From: Nansenia antarctica
Taxonomy: Eukaryota > Chordata > Actinopteri > Argentiniformes > Microstomatidae
Assembly (NCBI GenBank): GCA_963989245.1
Contig: OZ022347.1
Span: 42,342,303-42,406,302 of the forward strand
DNA length: 64,000 nucleotides
Direction: 5' to 3'
The notes beneath the pieces were generated by a model. The model did no database searches. It saw nothing but the letters and a program-made list of their open reading frames with translations, and was not told where the DNA came from. Made by a program: the position numbers and the translations under genes. Shown here one piece after another: positions 41,247-52,188 of the stretch; the stretch's first letter is position 1, and every line of letters starts with the position of its first letter.

Positions 41247-43013
41247 GTAAAGACTAATTCACAGAGTGTATGAAGATTCCTGTTTCTATTCTTAATTCCA
41301 TCTCGAAACTTGTGGAAAAAATAGTTTATGAACAGGTTGATAGGTACCTTACCGAAAAAAATCTGATGTATGAATTTCAATCAGGATTCAGAACATCCCA
41401 TTCCACTGACACATGCCTTTTCTATTTGAACGACCACATCAACCATGAGTTGGACTCGGGCAAGTACTGCGGCATGGTCATGCTGGACCTCCAGAAGGCC
41501 TTCGACACAGTAGATCACCACATATTGTTAGATAAACTGAAAGCAATTGGGTTCGATAGAACATCGGTGAGCTGGATGCAATCCTACTTAGAGGGGAGGG
41601 AACAGGTGGTTAGTGTGAACGGAACACTGTCCCCCCCCCTCCCAGTGACCTGCGGCGTTCCACAAGGAAGCATATTGGGACCTTTACTGTTCCTAATATA
41701 TGTGAATGACATGTCATCAGCATGTGATTGCAATTTGTTCCTGTTCGCGGATGACTCGGCTCTGCTGGTCTCTGACAGGGACATATTGCAGGTGGAAAAA
41801 GCGCTAAGCACTGAACTGAGTAGAATCTGCATCTGGCTAGCTGACAATAAACTATCAATACACCTAGGTAAAACTGAAACCATCCTATACGGATCCCCAT
41901 CTAAACTCAGAAAGGCTGTACATTTCAAAATAAAAGTGGGTAACATTAATATCACAAGAAAAGAGGATATTACATACCTGGGCTCCATCTTAGAGACAAA
42001 TCTTTCCGGAGATAAAATGGCAGCAAAAGTAATCAAAAAAGTGAACCATAGAACTAGATTCTTGTACAGGATATCCTCACTTGTCAGTAAAAACACACTG
42101 AGGACCCTATCAGGAGCTCTCATTCAATGTCACTTCGACTATGCCGTAACATCATGGTACTATAGAACCACAAAGGCCCAAAAAACAAGACTCCAGACAG
42201 CCCAAAATAAACTGGTTAGGCTTTTGCTAGGCCTCAACCCTAGGACACATCTAACCGCTGCTCATTTTTTGAGCCTTGATTGGCTACGAGTAGTTGACAG
42301 AGTGCAGCAGCTTGCACTGGGCCTGGTCTTCAAGATACGCTACACCACAAAGACACCCAAGTACCTGTCAACATACTTCCAAAAAGTGAACAACGTCCAC
42401 ACATACAATACCAGAGGAAGCTCCACAAACCACGTTCAACCGCGTTGCACCACAAACAAGGGGTTAAACTCGTTTGCAAACTATGCAGTAAAAATGTGGA
42501 ACGCCCTTCCTATAATCTTAAAGGAGTGCAAAACACTGCCCACCTTCAAAACCACTCTCAAAAAACATTTACAGGAGGCTGCAATCCGTAACTGGACCCT
42601 CTAAATCAAAAATCAGATTAAAAGACCCGAACTACCCACTGTACATACTTTGTGTTTTGTCCCCCGCCCCCACCTGTGGTGTATGTCCCCACCTGTCCTA
42701 CCCGCTGTACATACCTAATGTTTTGTTATATTGTTCTTCCCATGATGGATGTATGTTTATCTTGTAGATAGTACTAGTTATTTGTCTGTATTATCTTGTA
42801 GATAGTACTAGTTTTTTTTGTCTGTCTAACATGTAACGATGAATTGAGAATCAAGGACCCCAATTGAAATAAGCCAGTGGCTTTCTTGGGTTTTTATCCT
42901 GTTAGTTGACCTTGTATGTAATATGTACTTTCATGTACCTACTCCTGCAAATCTTCTAATAAAGTTTTCAATCAATCAATCAATCAATCCAGTAAGGGTT
43001 TTGTGAAGGAGCC
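41247..43013 (+). mobile_element. 5'-truncated L2/CR1-group LINE with 24-bp TSD
   Basis: The 24-bp duplication (starting CTAGTGCTGTTGACTCATCA) lies at 41223-41246 and 43014-43037, both copies identical. The element keeps the RT part of ORF2, a 3'UTR of about 360 bp, an AATAAAG signal at about 42958 and an (ATCA)n tail. Between that tail and the right TSD are 24 extra bases (about 42990-43013). Confidence 0.85.
41270..42604 (+). CDS. LINE ORF2: reverse transcriptase, N-terminally truncated
   Basis: 444 residues, no stop or shift. RT blocks in order: ISKLVEKIV and FRTSHSTDTCL (fingers), MLDLQKAFDTVDH (motif A, first Asp), VPQGSILGPLLFLIYVND (motif B), FLFADDSALL at about 156-165 (motif C with the catalytic Asp pair), DNKLSIHLGKTE (motif D) and a YLGSILE block. 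A thumb and C-terminal region ending near NTRGSSTNHV and MWNALP follows, as in jockey-superfamily (L2/CR1/Rex) LINEs. The endonuclease is missing because the copy is truncated. The ATG is incidental, since the frame starts within the RT domain. It cannot move on its own but the RT looks unbroken. Confidence 0.85.
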   Translation: MKIPVSILNSISKLVEKIVYEQVDRYLTEKNLMYEFQSGFRTSHSTDTCLFYLNDHINHELDSGKYCGMVMLDLQKAFDTVDHHILLDKLKAIGFDRTSVSWMQSYLEGREQVVSVNGTLSPPLPVTCGVPQGSILGPLLFLIYVNDMSSACDCNLFLFADDSALLVSDRDILQVEKALSTELSRICIWLADNKLSIHLGKTETILYGSPSKLRKAVHFKIKVGNINITRKEDITYLGSILETNLSGDKMAAKVIKKVNHRTRFLYRISSLVSKNTLRTLSGALIQCHFDYAVTSWYYRTTKAQKTRLQTAQNKLVRLLLGLNPRTHLTAAHFLSLDWLRVVDRVQQLALGLVFKIRYTTKTPKYLSTYFQKVNNVHTYNTRGSSTNHVQPRCTTNKGLNSFANYAVKMWNALPIILKECKTLPTFKTTLKKHLQEAAIRNWTL

Positions 43014-43249
43014 CTAGTGCTGTTGACTCATCAGAAATAGAATGTTTTATTTAGCTCATCAGTGGGCACTCAGCACCATGGACACCTCCAGCCCAGCACC
43101 TTGCACCACGGTTCCTGCCCTGCTCCATGGATTACAACGATGATCGCCTGACCCTTGCCTGACTCCACCAAGTCCTTTGCCTGACCCCTCAAACCTGTAA
43201 AAAAAAATAAAGTCCCACACCTGGGGTCATTGACATTCTTTTATTTATA

Positions 43250-44412
43250 TACAGTTAGGTCTGGAAGTATTTGGACAGTGACACAATTTCCATAATTTGG
43301 GCTCTGTATGCCACCACAAATCAACTCAGACCTTTTACCTGCTTAATTGATAAAGAAATAATGAAGGAATAAATAGCCCACACTGGCCCATGAAACAGCT
43401 TTTGAGTCAATTGTCTAATTACTTTTGGTTATTATATATAAAAGAGCTATAATTCATAAACCCTTCCTTCAATTTGGATGTGAATACCCTTAACCTAAAG
43501 CTGAGAGTCTGCACTTTAAGCCCAGTAAATTCTGTTGGAAATCTCATATAAGATACGTTAGATCCAAAGTATCAAGGAGTATTGCAGTATTGTGCAGGGC
43601 AAAACATATTCTGGAACAGAGGATGTTGTATACTCTATATTGTTGTCTTGTCTTACCCTATTTGAGTTACTGTGTGGAGATATGGGGAAATGAATATAAA
43701 AGCACTTTAAACCCATTGATTACACTACAGAAAAAAGCTATGAGGATTGTACATAAGGTCGGATATCATGATCACACTAATAACTTGTTCCTAATGTCAA
43801 ATGCCTTAAAGCTCATGGACTTATTCAAATTTAAATTGGCACAGTTAATGTATAAAGCAAAGACTCAAGAACTCCCACGTAACATTAACAAATGATTTAT
43901 AGAGAGGGATAAGGGGAGAGGTCATTTGAGAGGTAACCACAACTTTAACAAGGGTTATGCTCGCACCCATCTCAGGAGCAGGTGCATATCATTCTACGGA
44001 GTTACCATATGGAATGGGCTAGAGGAAAATATGAAGGAAAGCAGAAATATTGCTCTATTTAAAAAAAGGTTTAAATTATTTTTAGTGGAAAAGTATTAGA
44101 ACGGATGATACTGAAATATATGTATTAATTAATTGGATTATATAATGTAAGCATAATTGTTAAGTATAAACAGGGGTAGGACAGGCTTCTTCCTACTCCT
44201 TTTCGAACAATTGATAGGACTGTACTCTACATATTAGTTATTAGTTATTTATTATTTTTATTTTTAAATCATGTTCGAAATAAAGATTCATTCATTCATT
44301 CATATGCATTATATGACTGTAACTTGTGTATGACTGTAACTAAGATGTTTTGGTAAACAGCTAAAATAACACAAATTCTGTCTGTGACCAAATATATATG
44401 GGCCTAACTGTA
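43250..44412. mobile_element. Tc1-like non-autonomous element, split by a LINE
   Basis: The left end is TA-CAGTTAGGTCTGGAAGTATTTGGACAG, and the right end reads as its inverse (CCTAACTG-TA, with ACCAAATA). Ends with CAGTTAGG and a TA duplication match a Tc1/mariner family common in fish and frogs. No transposase remains. About 745 bp in the middle are a LINE insertion. Confidence 0.7.
43560..44304 (+). mobile_element. LINE 3' part nested in the Tc1-like element
   Basis: A frame at 43590-43895 (LEQRMLYTLYCCLVLPYLSYCVEIWGN, continuing KAMRIVH and LMYKA) is the C-terminal domain of a jockey-group LINE ORF2. It continues in pieces after a stop at about 43893, with GVTIWNGLEE at about 44000 typical of the end of that ORF. 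The 3'UTR has TTCTTCCTACTCCTTTTCGAAC, TTCGAAATAAAG and an (ATTC)n tail at 44285-44304. 5' truncated. TSD not resolved. Confidence 0.7.
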
Positions 44413-44639
44413 GAATCCATTGCTGGATCATGTTCATTTGGTTTCCACCGTAGAAGGCGATGACGTAGTCTATGCAAATATGCAGGCGCGGTATGATGAC
44501 GCGCTCCAACCACTCCAACCAAATATGGTCCATCAAGTTTCCGGGTGATAGGCGTGATGTCCGCAGCTGGGTATACTTGCCGGAAGGACCCGGTGATGAC
44601 GTCATCAAAAGACGACACCGTGTTGATAACAACTTTCAT
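44361..44639 (-). other. Unassigned minus-strand frame carrying the inverted copy of 38580-38640
   Basis: The minus-strand reading has INTVSSFDDVITGSFRQVY, then AADI, ITRKLDGPYLVG. The part at 44522-44578 matches 38580-38640 in reverse. I do not recognise a family. It overlaps the end of the Tc1-like element at its 3' side, so the frame beyond about 44412 is the only part with independent meaning. Confidence 0.3.
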
Positions 44640-46352
44640 TGTCCTCTGATGTGAGTCCGTCGAGGTAGCCAGCTTGGGGGAAATCTAGTTTATTTCTGGA
44701 GTCATAATTTAATATAATCTATGTGATTTCTGGATGATAAAGGTAACGTCTCTATGACCATATAAGGACAGCAGACTTCCGACAGGGCCGTTTGGAGCAG
44801 CGCCGGTATCTCCACATTGGTGAAAACGCAGAAATGTAAGTAACACGTGTTCGTAGCAGCAAGTCTGCATCGCATTGTTTCATTGTTCGTAATGGTGGTA
44901 CATAGATAGATAGATATATAGATAGATACATAGATAGATACATAGATAGATGGTGTAATGGTGGTTGTTTGTGGAGGAAAGTTTAAATGAGGTCAACATA
45001 CTAATCAGAAGAGATGTTGTATCTGTTTGATCGTTTTACCGGAATACACCACGGATCAAACACATGTTCTGATGAGTGTTTAGATTTCATATCAACATTC
45101 CGCCAGAAAGCCCATCAACAAACACGTTTTCCTCTGTCCTTTGTGCAACTCGTGTGAGGCCTTGGATTGCAAAGTCAAAACACGAAACTCTGAGCTCACT
45201 ACCTTCTCCAGTTGAACATGAACTAATCTATTTCAATGCTGCCATTGTTTGCGAAGTTACAAGATCCGGACATCCCGCCACTTTGTTCAAAGGATGTGAA
45301 GTTGTCATGTCTTTGCTCCTGGAGACGTTGTAGTTGATCCCAAAGTGTGTTCAGACCCAGGCAGCGAGACCAGCAGGACAACACATCTACATCTTAACTA
45401 TCATTCTATCTACTGGATACTACTTTGTTTCCCATCATAGTTAGCTAGATTACTGTAGTATAGTTTACTTAAACACACACATGCATGGACTGTATTACTT
45501 AAGGTTAGGCTTTTTGGCTATGAAAGAATGTCTGCTGACAAAGGGGTGTTTTATGACATCCTTGTTTTATGACATGTGTTTTAACACATCCCTTTGTCTC
45601 AGAGACATAGGTTTTTGCCTCAGGAAGTGGATGTCCTTATATGGGCATTTTAGGATGACTACCTGTGAATCTGGGGTTAGGGTTAGGGTTAGGGTTGACC
45701 TTTAACCTGGAACAACATTAGGCCAGAGTGACATCATATGTGAGTGCCCCTCTTTCACACCCAGGTCACCAACTACAGTGGCTGTGTTAGGAATAGCGTA
45801 CTAGCATACTACTCATACTAGATATGACGTAGATTTTGAGTATGTAGTACGTTCACACTGTACAGTATGCGAGATTTGAGTATGCGAGAAATTTAGTAGG
45901 CGAGCAGTTACTTCCGTGAAAATTGAAGTCAGTTACGATGGACACTAGCTCGGGTCCTATTTCCCAAAATGCATTTCGCGTCCAGGGTTGCAGAGTTGCG
46001 TCCAGGGTTGCCGGATGGGGCGGGTTACCGCAGAATGGGCTACTTGATTTTGAGGTTATAGAAAGTTTAGGCTGTAAATTGTCAATCCCATCTGGCAACC
46101 CTGTGCGCTTTCAGCCTCGTCAAACTGCGTCATGCAAACTTGTCATACAGCTTTTGTTTACATTGTCCGATAGCCTGGGAACCGAAAGCTTGCAATAAAC
46201 ATCGTTTTTTGCACAGATTTGAGTGTGCAGTTGCTGCTTTCTTGCACTCTATTTGATACTCTTCAGCTGCAGCACCCCAGCTAAGTCTGATCACGGATGA
46301 GCGGTGGTATTTTCACTATACTGGGAATTAACATGGTGAAATGCGTTCTTAG
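44640..46352. other. No gene seen; minor repeats
   Basis: Contains a (GATA)n run at about 44905-44953 and a telomere-like run (separate entry). At 45788-45905 there is a TACTAGCATACTACTCATAC, GAGTATGTAGTACG, AGTATGCGAG stretch resembling a hAT-type MITE end common in fish, but no second end was found. Confidence 0.45.
45674..45696. repeat. Interstitial telomere-like repeat (GGGTTA)n
   Basis: Almost four units of GGGTTA with no mismatch. Confidence 0.85.
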
Positions 46353-48154
46353 TAGGGTTGGGTACTAGAGATGCTCCGATCAGGGTTTTTGGTGCCGATC
46401 ACCGATCACTGGAATCAGTGATCTGCCGATCCGATATCACCGATCACCGATCACAGTGTCGAAAATGGCAATTGAAGCATTCTATTTATTGTGTAGCATT
46501 ATTTATGTTTTAAATTATTCTTAACACCATTGACATTGTATATTAAGTATTTAAATGAAATTAGGAGATGAGAAAGTATCATGAATTGACGACCATCTGT
46601 TTTATTGAATTCACAACCACCTGTAGCTTACTTCAGGAAAAACAAATAAAATGTGAAAATAAAAATCATAATAAATAAAATGTACACTGTCACATCAAAT
46701 GTGCAACATTCCACTCGAATGAGAGGAACTAGGGGCTCTTAGAGAACTTGGAGCTTATACTGTAACTGTAGCTTTCCTGAGGAACAATAAACATACCCAA
46801 ACTAAACTGCAACATAAACAGGCTATAGCCAAATATAAAATACTGTTTCAAGTCAGTCAGTTTCAAGTCATATTTAGGAGGAGATAAGACAGCAAGTCAG
46901 CAATAATCAATAAAACAAAAAAACAAAACATTGCACCTAAGGAGATTTCAGACTCAAACCTTACTTCTGATTAAGCAGCATCACTGGCAGATTAGCCTTG
47001 AGAAATACAAGCATCTCAGCGTTTTTGGCACTCAGCCTGTTCCTCTTATGATCTAAAATATGTCCTGCTGCTGAAAAGTCGCTCGCTATCTACACTTGTG
47101 CAAGGTGCACAGAGGAAGACCTAAAACTCACGCGCTAATAGTTGTTGTTGCTATGGGCCAAGTGACTTCCTGCTCGCGGGGTCACATGACGTCGGTGAAC
47201 ACTACCTACACTACGCTCGTGAAGTCGCGCTGGAACTCTGACCAGCACTCGTGGAACGCCTCTCGTCCAATCAAAGCACTCGGTCCCTTTATGACGTCGA
47301 GCCCAGTGTGCGCTTCGGCGCTCTCTGAGCGAATCGACGAACGCAGCAAATGCCGTATGATATTCGTGGTATTGAAAGACCTTGCGTGCGTTCCTCCCCG
47401 AGGTATTTCTTTTTACAACAAACGGCATATTTGTTGTCTCTTTCCGACACTGTGTAATATTTCCAGACTGGCGACGCCATTTTGTAAACTGATCGGTCAT
47501 GTTTGATCGGCCGTTTTGAGAACTCCGATCAAGGCCATATCGGCCGATACCGATCGGCGCCGATCAGATCGGAGCATCACTATTGGGTACCGAAAACCTT
47601 TACTTTCGGTTCCTCGTTTCGGTTCCTCTGTCGCCCCCTGGTGTCCGAAACGGACATTACATGCAACCGCACGTGACATCGCCTGTTAAAGTTCCACTCA
47701 GTGCAAGTAATCCGAGACTGACGCGCTTGCAAAACAGTTTTGTGATTGGTCTGAATTTAGCGGGAAATTTGGATTTCAGGAAATCCCTCTCCTTTGCGTC
47801 TCTCCATCACTTTAACAACGACATTGGCAGGGGAAAAGAATTGGAGTTGAATTTTTATTGACAACAACGGATTTACATGCTGGAAAAACATGCAGCTAAA
47901 ATTCAGGGAACATTTTGACAATAAGAGACACAAGGAAGCTGTGGTCGCGTGGTCTAACTATAGTACAGGGCAATATGCGCGGGGCAAAAATAATCTAAAA
48001 TCATCATGAACAGAACGGCGGAGGTACGGGTAAGCAGGGCTCATGTTCTGTCATCAAAGGTAAAAGTTGGTTTCCTTTAACTCAGCTGATGCATTACCTT
48101 GCTGTTTATTGTTTACCGAATGCTCCATCTGACTGTCACACTGTGATTTTACAG
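46353..48154. mobile_element. Outer hAT-like element, left part (interrupted)
   Basis: Reading across the nested hAT at 46366-47582, the host sequence is TAGGGTTGGGTAC joined to CGAAAACCTTTACTTTCGGTTCC, the form of another fish hAT terminus. Inside, at 47880-48005, a frame reads LKFREHFDNKRHKEAVVAWSNY, which resembles part of a hAT first exon. The right side is cut by the piggyBac insertion and no far end was found. Confidence 0.4.
46366..47582 (-). mobile_element. hAT element, 1217 bp, defective
   Basis: The ends TAGAGATGCTCCGATC and GATCGGAGCATCACTA are inverted repeats, flanked by an 8-bp TSD TTGGGTAC at 46358-46365 and 47583-47590. Subterminal CCGATCA/TGATCGG motifs recur many times near both ends and could be transposase-binding sites. 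On the minus strand, 47480 to about 47410 starts MASPVWKYYTVSERDNKYAVC, the N terminus of a BED-finger hAT transposase; the rest is deleted. The region 47208-47346 is shared with 34654-34793. Confidence 0.85.
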
Positions 48155-48461
48155 TTAACTCATTGACTGCCAAAGACGCCAATTGGCGTCTTATAGAATA
48201 GTAACGTAGACTGCCAAAGACGCCAATTGGCGTCTTATAGAATTATTTTTTTTTCCCGCGGGGATCGCGTTATTGACATGTTCTACACCTACTAGTGTGT
48301 GAATTTCAGACTTGGGTGTAATGTATTTCGGTCCCAGATGAGGGCAGTAGTTCGATTTAGCTCAGCTATAAAAAGCCTGGACAAGGAAGTGGCTTGTTGT
48401 GGGTTGTAGTAATGGCGAAGAGGAGAGCGAAGACGAGAGGTTCAGGCGACAAGCATTATAA

Positions 48462-48765
48462 GCAGTTGACACTGGCACAGAGCTTGTCTGGCAGTGGATC
48501 TGCAAGGAGTGTGGTGCAGATCAGGTCAAGCAGATCTGGTATAGGAGATGTGCCAAACGCGGCGAGATCTGGTATAGGAGATGTGCCAAACGCGGCGCGG
48601 AGCATTGCGGAGCAGCGCAGCCATCGCGCGACTCTTCAAACAGTTCAGAGTCGGACGATTCTGAACCAGACCCCGATTCAGACGAGTGGTTGCCTTCCCG
48701 ATCGGATAGTAGCAGGGGCTCCTCTCCAGATCAGCGCGGATCCCCGCGGGTGGAGAGCAAAAACG
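48462..48765 (+). CDS. piggyBac transposase, acidic N-terminal exon
   Basis: An open frame from 48462 to a splice donor at 48766 (AACG/GTAAAA) encodes a Cys-containing basic part, then a Ser/Asp/Glu tract (SSESDDSEPDPDSDEW), the acidic N terminus usual in piggyBac transposases. Its phase (one base left over) fits the main exon at 49566 exactly. A 33-bp in-frame duplication (IWYRRCAKRGE-type unit) lies at about 48535-48600. The frame has no ATG of its own. The good ATG at 48412 (MAKRRAKTRGSG) is in a different frame, so a one-base shift between 48412 and 48462 probably breaks the start. Confidence 0.6.
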
Positions 48766-48833
48766 GTAAAACTGTTGAATGAATGAATGAATGAATTTGT
48801 TTTTCTTTTTGTATTCTTTACAGACCGTGTGTG

Positions 48834-48852
48834 TGTATGTGTGTGTGTGTGT

Positions 48853-48888
<36 letters not shown>

Positions 48889-48934
48889 CTGTATGCCTGT
48901 ATGTGTGTGTGTGTGTGCCTGTATGTGTGAGTGT

Positions 48935-48965
<31 letters not shown>

Positions 48966-49117
48966 CAGATATGAGGGAGATGAAGAGGGGATGTTTATGG
49001 GTAATGTGATGTAAGGCTCATATTAGTTATGAGGTAGTTATGGGTAACCTTGGGTCTACATGTATGTGCTACACAAATAAATTTGCCTTGCCTCAGGTCA
49101 GAGAGGCTCTGTTTCAC

Positions 49118-49166
<49 letters not shown>

Positions 49167-49435
49167 CGATGTCTACCTGTGTTGATGTCTACCTCTGTGT
49201 TGATGTTTACCTGTGTCTTTGAAGTATACCTCTGTGTGTTGATGTGTGTGTTGATGACCTGTGTGTGACCTGTGTCTTTGAAGTCTCCCTCTGTGTGTTG
49301 ATGTCTGTGTTGATGACCTGTGTGTGACCTGTGTCTTTGAAGTCTCCCTCTGTGTGTTGATGTGTGTGTTGATGACCTGTGTGTGACCTCTCTGTGTTGA
49401 TGTCTACCTGTGTGTGTTGTGCTGAAACTTTAACC
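48834..49435. repeat. (TG)n and 60-70 bp tandem repeats in the piggyBac intron
   Basis: (TG)n at 48834-48965 and 49118-49162 is followed by repeated GTGTGTTGATGACCTGTGTG, TGACCTGTGTCTTTGAAGTCTC units (49190-49430). Confidence 0.9.
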
Positions 49436-49565
49436 ATCACTAGAGCAGTATAACACTATTACTATTACTATTACACTATTACACTACATCATTACAAAGC
49501 AATAAAACATGCCTTTTGTATATATATATTTTGTATAAAATGGTATATATTTCAATATTTTACAG

Positions 49566-51281
49566 TTCCTGAATCGAGCAGAGGATGTGCCTCAACCAGT
49601 GGGTTTGCTGCAAGGAGACGGCTGTCTTCAGAGAAAGCTGCTGGTTGGGGTGACGGTGACTGGCAACCCACAAAGGTTCCATTCACGGCAACCCCTGGAC
49701 CCCAGAATGCTGCTGCAGAGCTGAAATCTGACCGGCCGGTTGATTTCCTGGAGCTGCTCATTCCTGATGAGCTGGTGCAGCACATTGCAGATCAAACCAA
49801 CCTGTATGCCAAGCAGTTTTTACAGGCACATCCCGACACATCCCGACACTCCAGAGGGAGGTCATGGAAACCGGTGACAGTCCCAGAACTGAAACGATTC
49901 TTTGGACTCACTTTCATCACCGGTTACATAAAAAAGCCAAAAATAGAAATGTATTGGAGTGTGGATCCACAGGACGCCACTCCATACTTCAATAAAACCA
50001 TGTCCAGGAACAGGTATCAGCTCATCTGGAAGTTCCTCCACTACAACAATAATGCATCACAGGACGCCACAGATAAAATGTATAAAGTGCGTCCTATTTT
50101 AGATCATGTTGTAGCCAAATTCAAAGAGCTGTATCAGCCCTTTGAAAGTATCTGCATTGATGAAGGAATGATGCAGTGGCGTGGCCGCCTATCATTCAAA
50201 GTGTATAACCCTCAGAAGCCGGTGAAGTATGGAATTAAATCCTACATACTGTGTGACTCTTATACTGGGTATTGTTTTAACATTAAGCCTTATGTTGGCC
50301 AGCATAACACACTCCCAGACACAGTGTTCTCCCTCCTTGACCGTCTCACAGGACACGGATACACACTTTACATGGACAACTTCTACAACTCTGTTCAACT
50401 TTGTGAGCAGTTGATCAAAGCCAACACCAACGTCTGCGGAACACTGCGAAAAAACAGGGGGGAACCGCAGATCATAAGGGAGCCGACAAAGAACGACTTG
50501 GGTGTGGAGGGGAGGGTGGTGCGGCACAATGGCAGGGTGCTGGTTATGGCATGGCAGGACAAGCGTCTGGTGAGGATGGTGACAACCTGCCACCATGACA
50601 GCATGCAGAGGGTGGAGGTGTGGCAGAAAGGGAAGAAGGAGAAGGTGGGTCAGCTCAAACCGCAGTGTGTTGTGGCATACAATGCCTGCATGAATGGGGT
50701 GGACAAACTTGACCAGAACATTGCGTATTACCCATTCATACGGAAAACACTCAACTGGTCAAAGAAGTTTGTGGCATACTTATTTCAGCTGTGTGTGTTC
50801 AATGCATATGTGCTGTACAAGGCCAGGAACCCGGGGAAGTGCAAAACACACTTGGAGTTCATGAGGAGGGTGGCGAGGTCGTGGACTGAAAAAACCTATG
50901 TAGTGGAGGAGGAGGAGGAGGAGGAGGAGGAGGAGAGAGGAGGAGGAGGGGGAGGAAGAGGAGGAGAGAGGAGGAGGGGGAGGAGGGGGAGAGAGGAGGA
51001 GGGGGGGGAGGAGGAGGAGGAAGAGGAGGTCCGACAAACCAGGGCCGCAAGACAGAGAGACCCAGACAGCAGGCTGGATGGCCGGATGGCCAGGCATGAG
51101 TTGGAAAAATTAAGGCCCACCAGCAATAACACAAAGCCAGCAAGAAAATGTAGGGTCTGCGTTCGAAGGGGTAAAAGGAGAGAGACCAGAATGTGGTGCA
51201 GGTCCTGCCATGTACCCCTGCACTCAGGAGAGTGCTTCACAGCCTACCACACAGAAAAAAAATATGATTGTGTGCATAGAG

Positions 51282-51313
<32 letters not shown>

Positions 51314-51319
51314 CTGTAA
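49566..51319 (+). CDS. piggyBac transposase, main exon
   Basis: Acceptor TTTTACAG/TTCCTG at 49566; the frame runs upstream of the internal GTG at 49775 and is unbroken to 51319, about 584 residues. It cuts and pastes DNA at TTAA. The DDD catalytic residues are visible: CIDEGMMQWRGR (50152), YMDNFYNS (50368) and GVDKLDQNI (about 50696). A lysine-rich linker and tryptophan-rich core follow the family. Between core and C terminus a Glu/Gly/Arg tract (50904-51030) is encoded by a (GGA)n repeat. The C-terminal Cys-rich domain is CRVCVRRGKR, then MWCRSC and HSGECF, which binds the transposon ends. The last residues run into a (CA)n repeat. Apart from the start problem in exon 1, it looks functional. 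Confidence 0.85.
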
Positions 51320-51440
51320 ATAAGTTTACACGCACACACACACACACACACACACATCTGTAAATACGTTTACACACACACATACACACACATCTGTAAA
51401 TAAGTTTACACACACGTACACACCTGTAAATAGTTCACAC
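51267..51440. repeat. (CA)n repeats with ATCTGTAAATA spacers, piggyBac 3' end
   Basis: CA runs separated by three copies of ATCTGTAAATA(A/C)GTTTACA. The first run is read as the His/Thr tail of the transposase. Confidence 0.9.
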
Positions 51441-51961
51441 ACATGTAAATAGATTATTTTGTTATGTTTTGTATTATGTTCTAAATGTTCTAAATCTGTG
51501 AATAAATGTAGTTATTTTGTCATCAAAAGCCTTTTTTCCTGTGTTGTTTTTATTGTTTCATAGAAGTAAACAACTTTTCAGATGTTTGAGGTGTCACTAA
51601 AACTAAAATATGTGGACGTCAGTCACCGTTTTGCTTGAATTTGCTTCTCTGCAGAAAAAAAAAAAAAAAAAAAAAGTTCTGCAGAAAAAGCTCGTTTTCT
51701 CTGTTTATTGGTCAAAATCAGGTGTTTTTGCTGAAACCACCCTATGTTCTACGGCCGATTTCTAAACACTCAAAGAGGCTAGAAACAAACTTTCTTTTTC
51801 TGATGAAAGAAGAGAGTCTAAAGTTTTGGTAGATATGTTCAATGTTTATGTAGTCTGAAAAGTCAATATTTGGTGGGTCTTCAAAGTTCAGCGAAAATGC
51901 CCCAAAAGTCTGGCAGTGTGGAGCTCTCCGCTCTGAACATGGCTGGCAGTCAAAGAGTTAA

Positions 51962-52188
51962 TGAGTAACGTTAGCCCGTTTTGTGCGTGTACTCTCATGA
52001 AGGCCTACTTCATATTGATAAGCTGATAATCTTTCAGTGTGTGTGTGTGTATGTGACTGTCAGTCACAAGTTTATATTCTACGGACGTTGTTCAGTGCTG
52101 TATGCGCGTTCCCGGTTCTGTGTGTACTCTTGTATACTTCATATTCAATGAGCTGATTATCTTTCACTGTGTGTGTTAGGGATGGACG
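51962..52188. repeat. Imperfect direct duplication between elements
   Basis: GTACTCTCATGAAGGCCTAC, TTCATATTGATAAGCTGATAATCTTTCAGTGTGTG (51990-52040) resembles GTACTCTTGTATACTTCATATTC, GAGCTGATTATCTTTCACTGTGTG (52123-52187). This is the flank of the piggyBac and of the TAGGGATGG hAT terminus starting at 52189. Confidence 0.55.

Larger units (their letters stand above)
48155..51961 (+). mobile_element. piggyBac transposon, full length
   Basis: Bounded by TTAA at 48155-48158 and 51958-51961, with inverted ends TTAACTCATTGACTGCCA and (right, inverted) TTAACTCTTTGACTGCCA, 17 of 18 matching. Just inside the left end AGACTGCCAAAGACGCCAATTGGCGTCT-type sequence is present twice (48170-48240). It carries a two-exon transposase gene, with a simple-repeat-rich intron and 3'UTR. 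Confidence 0.9.
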
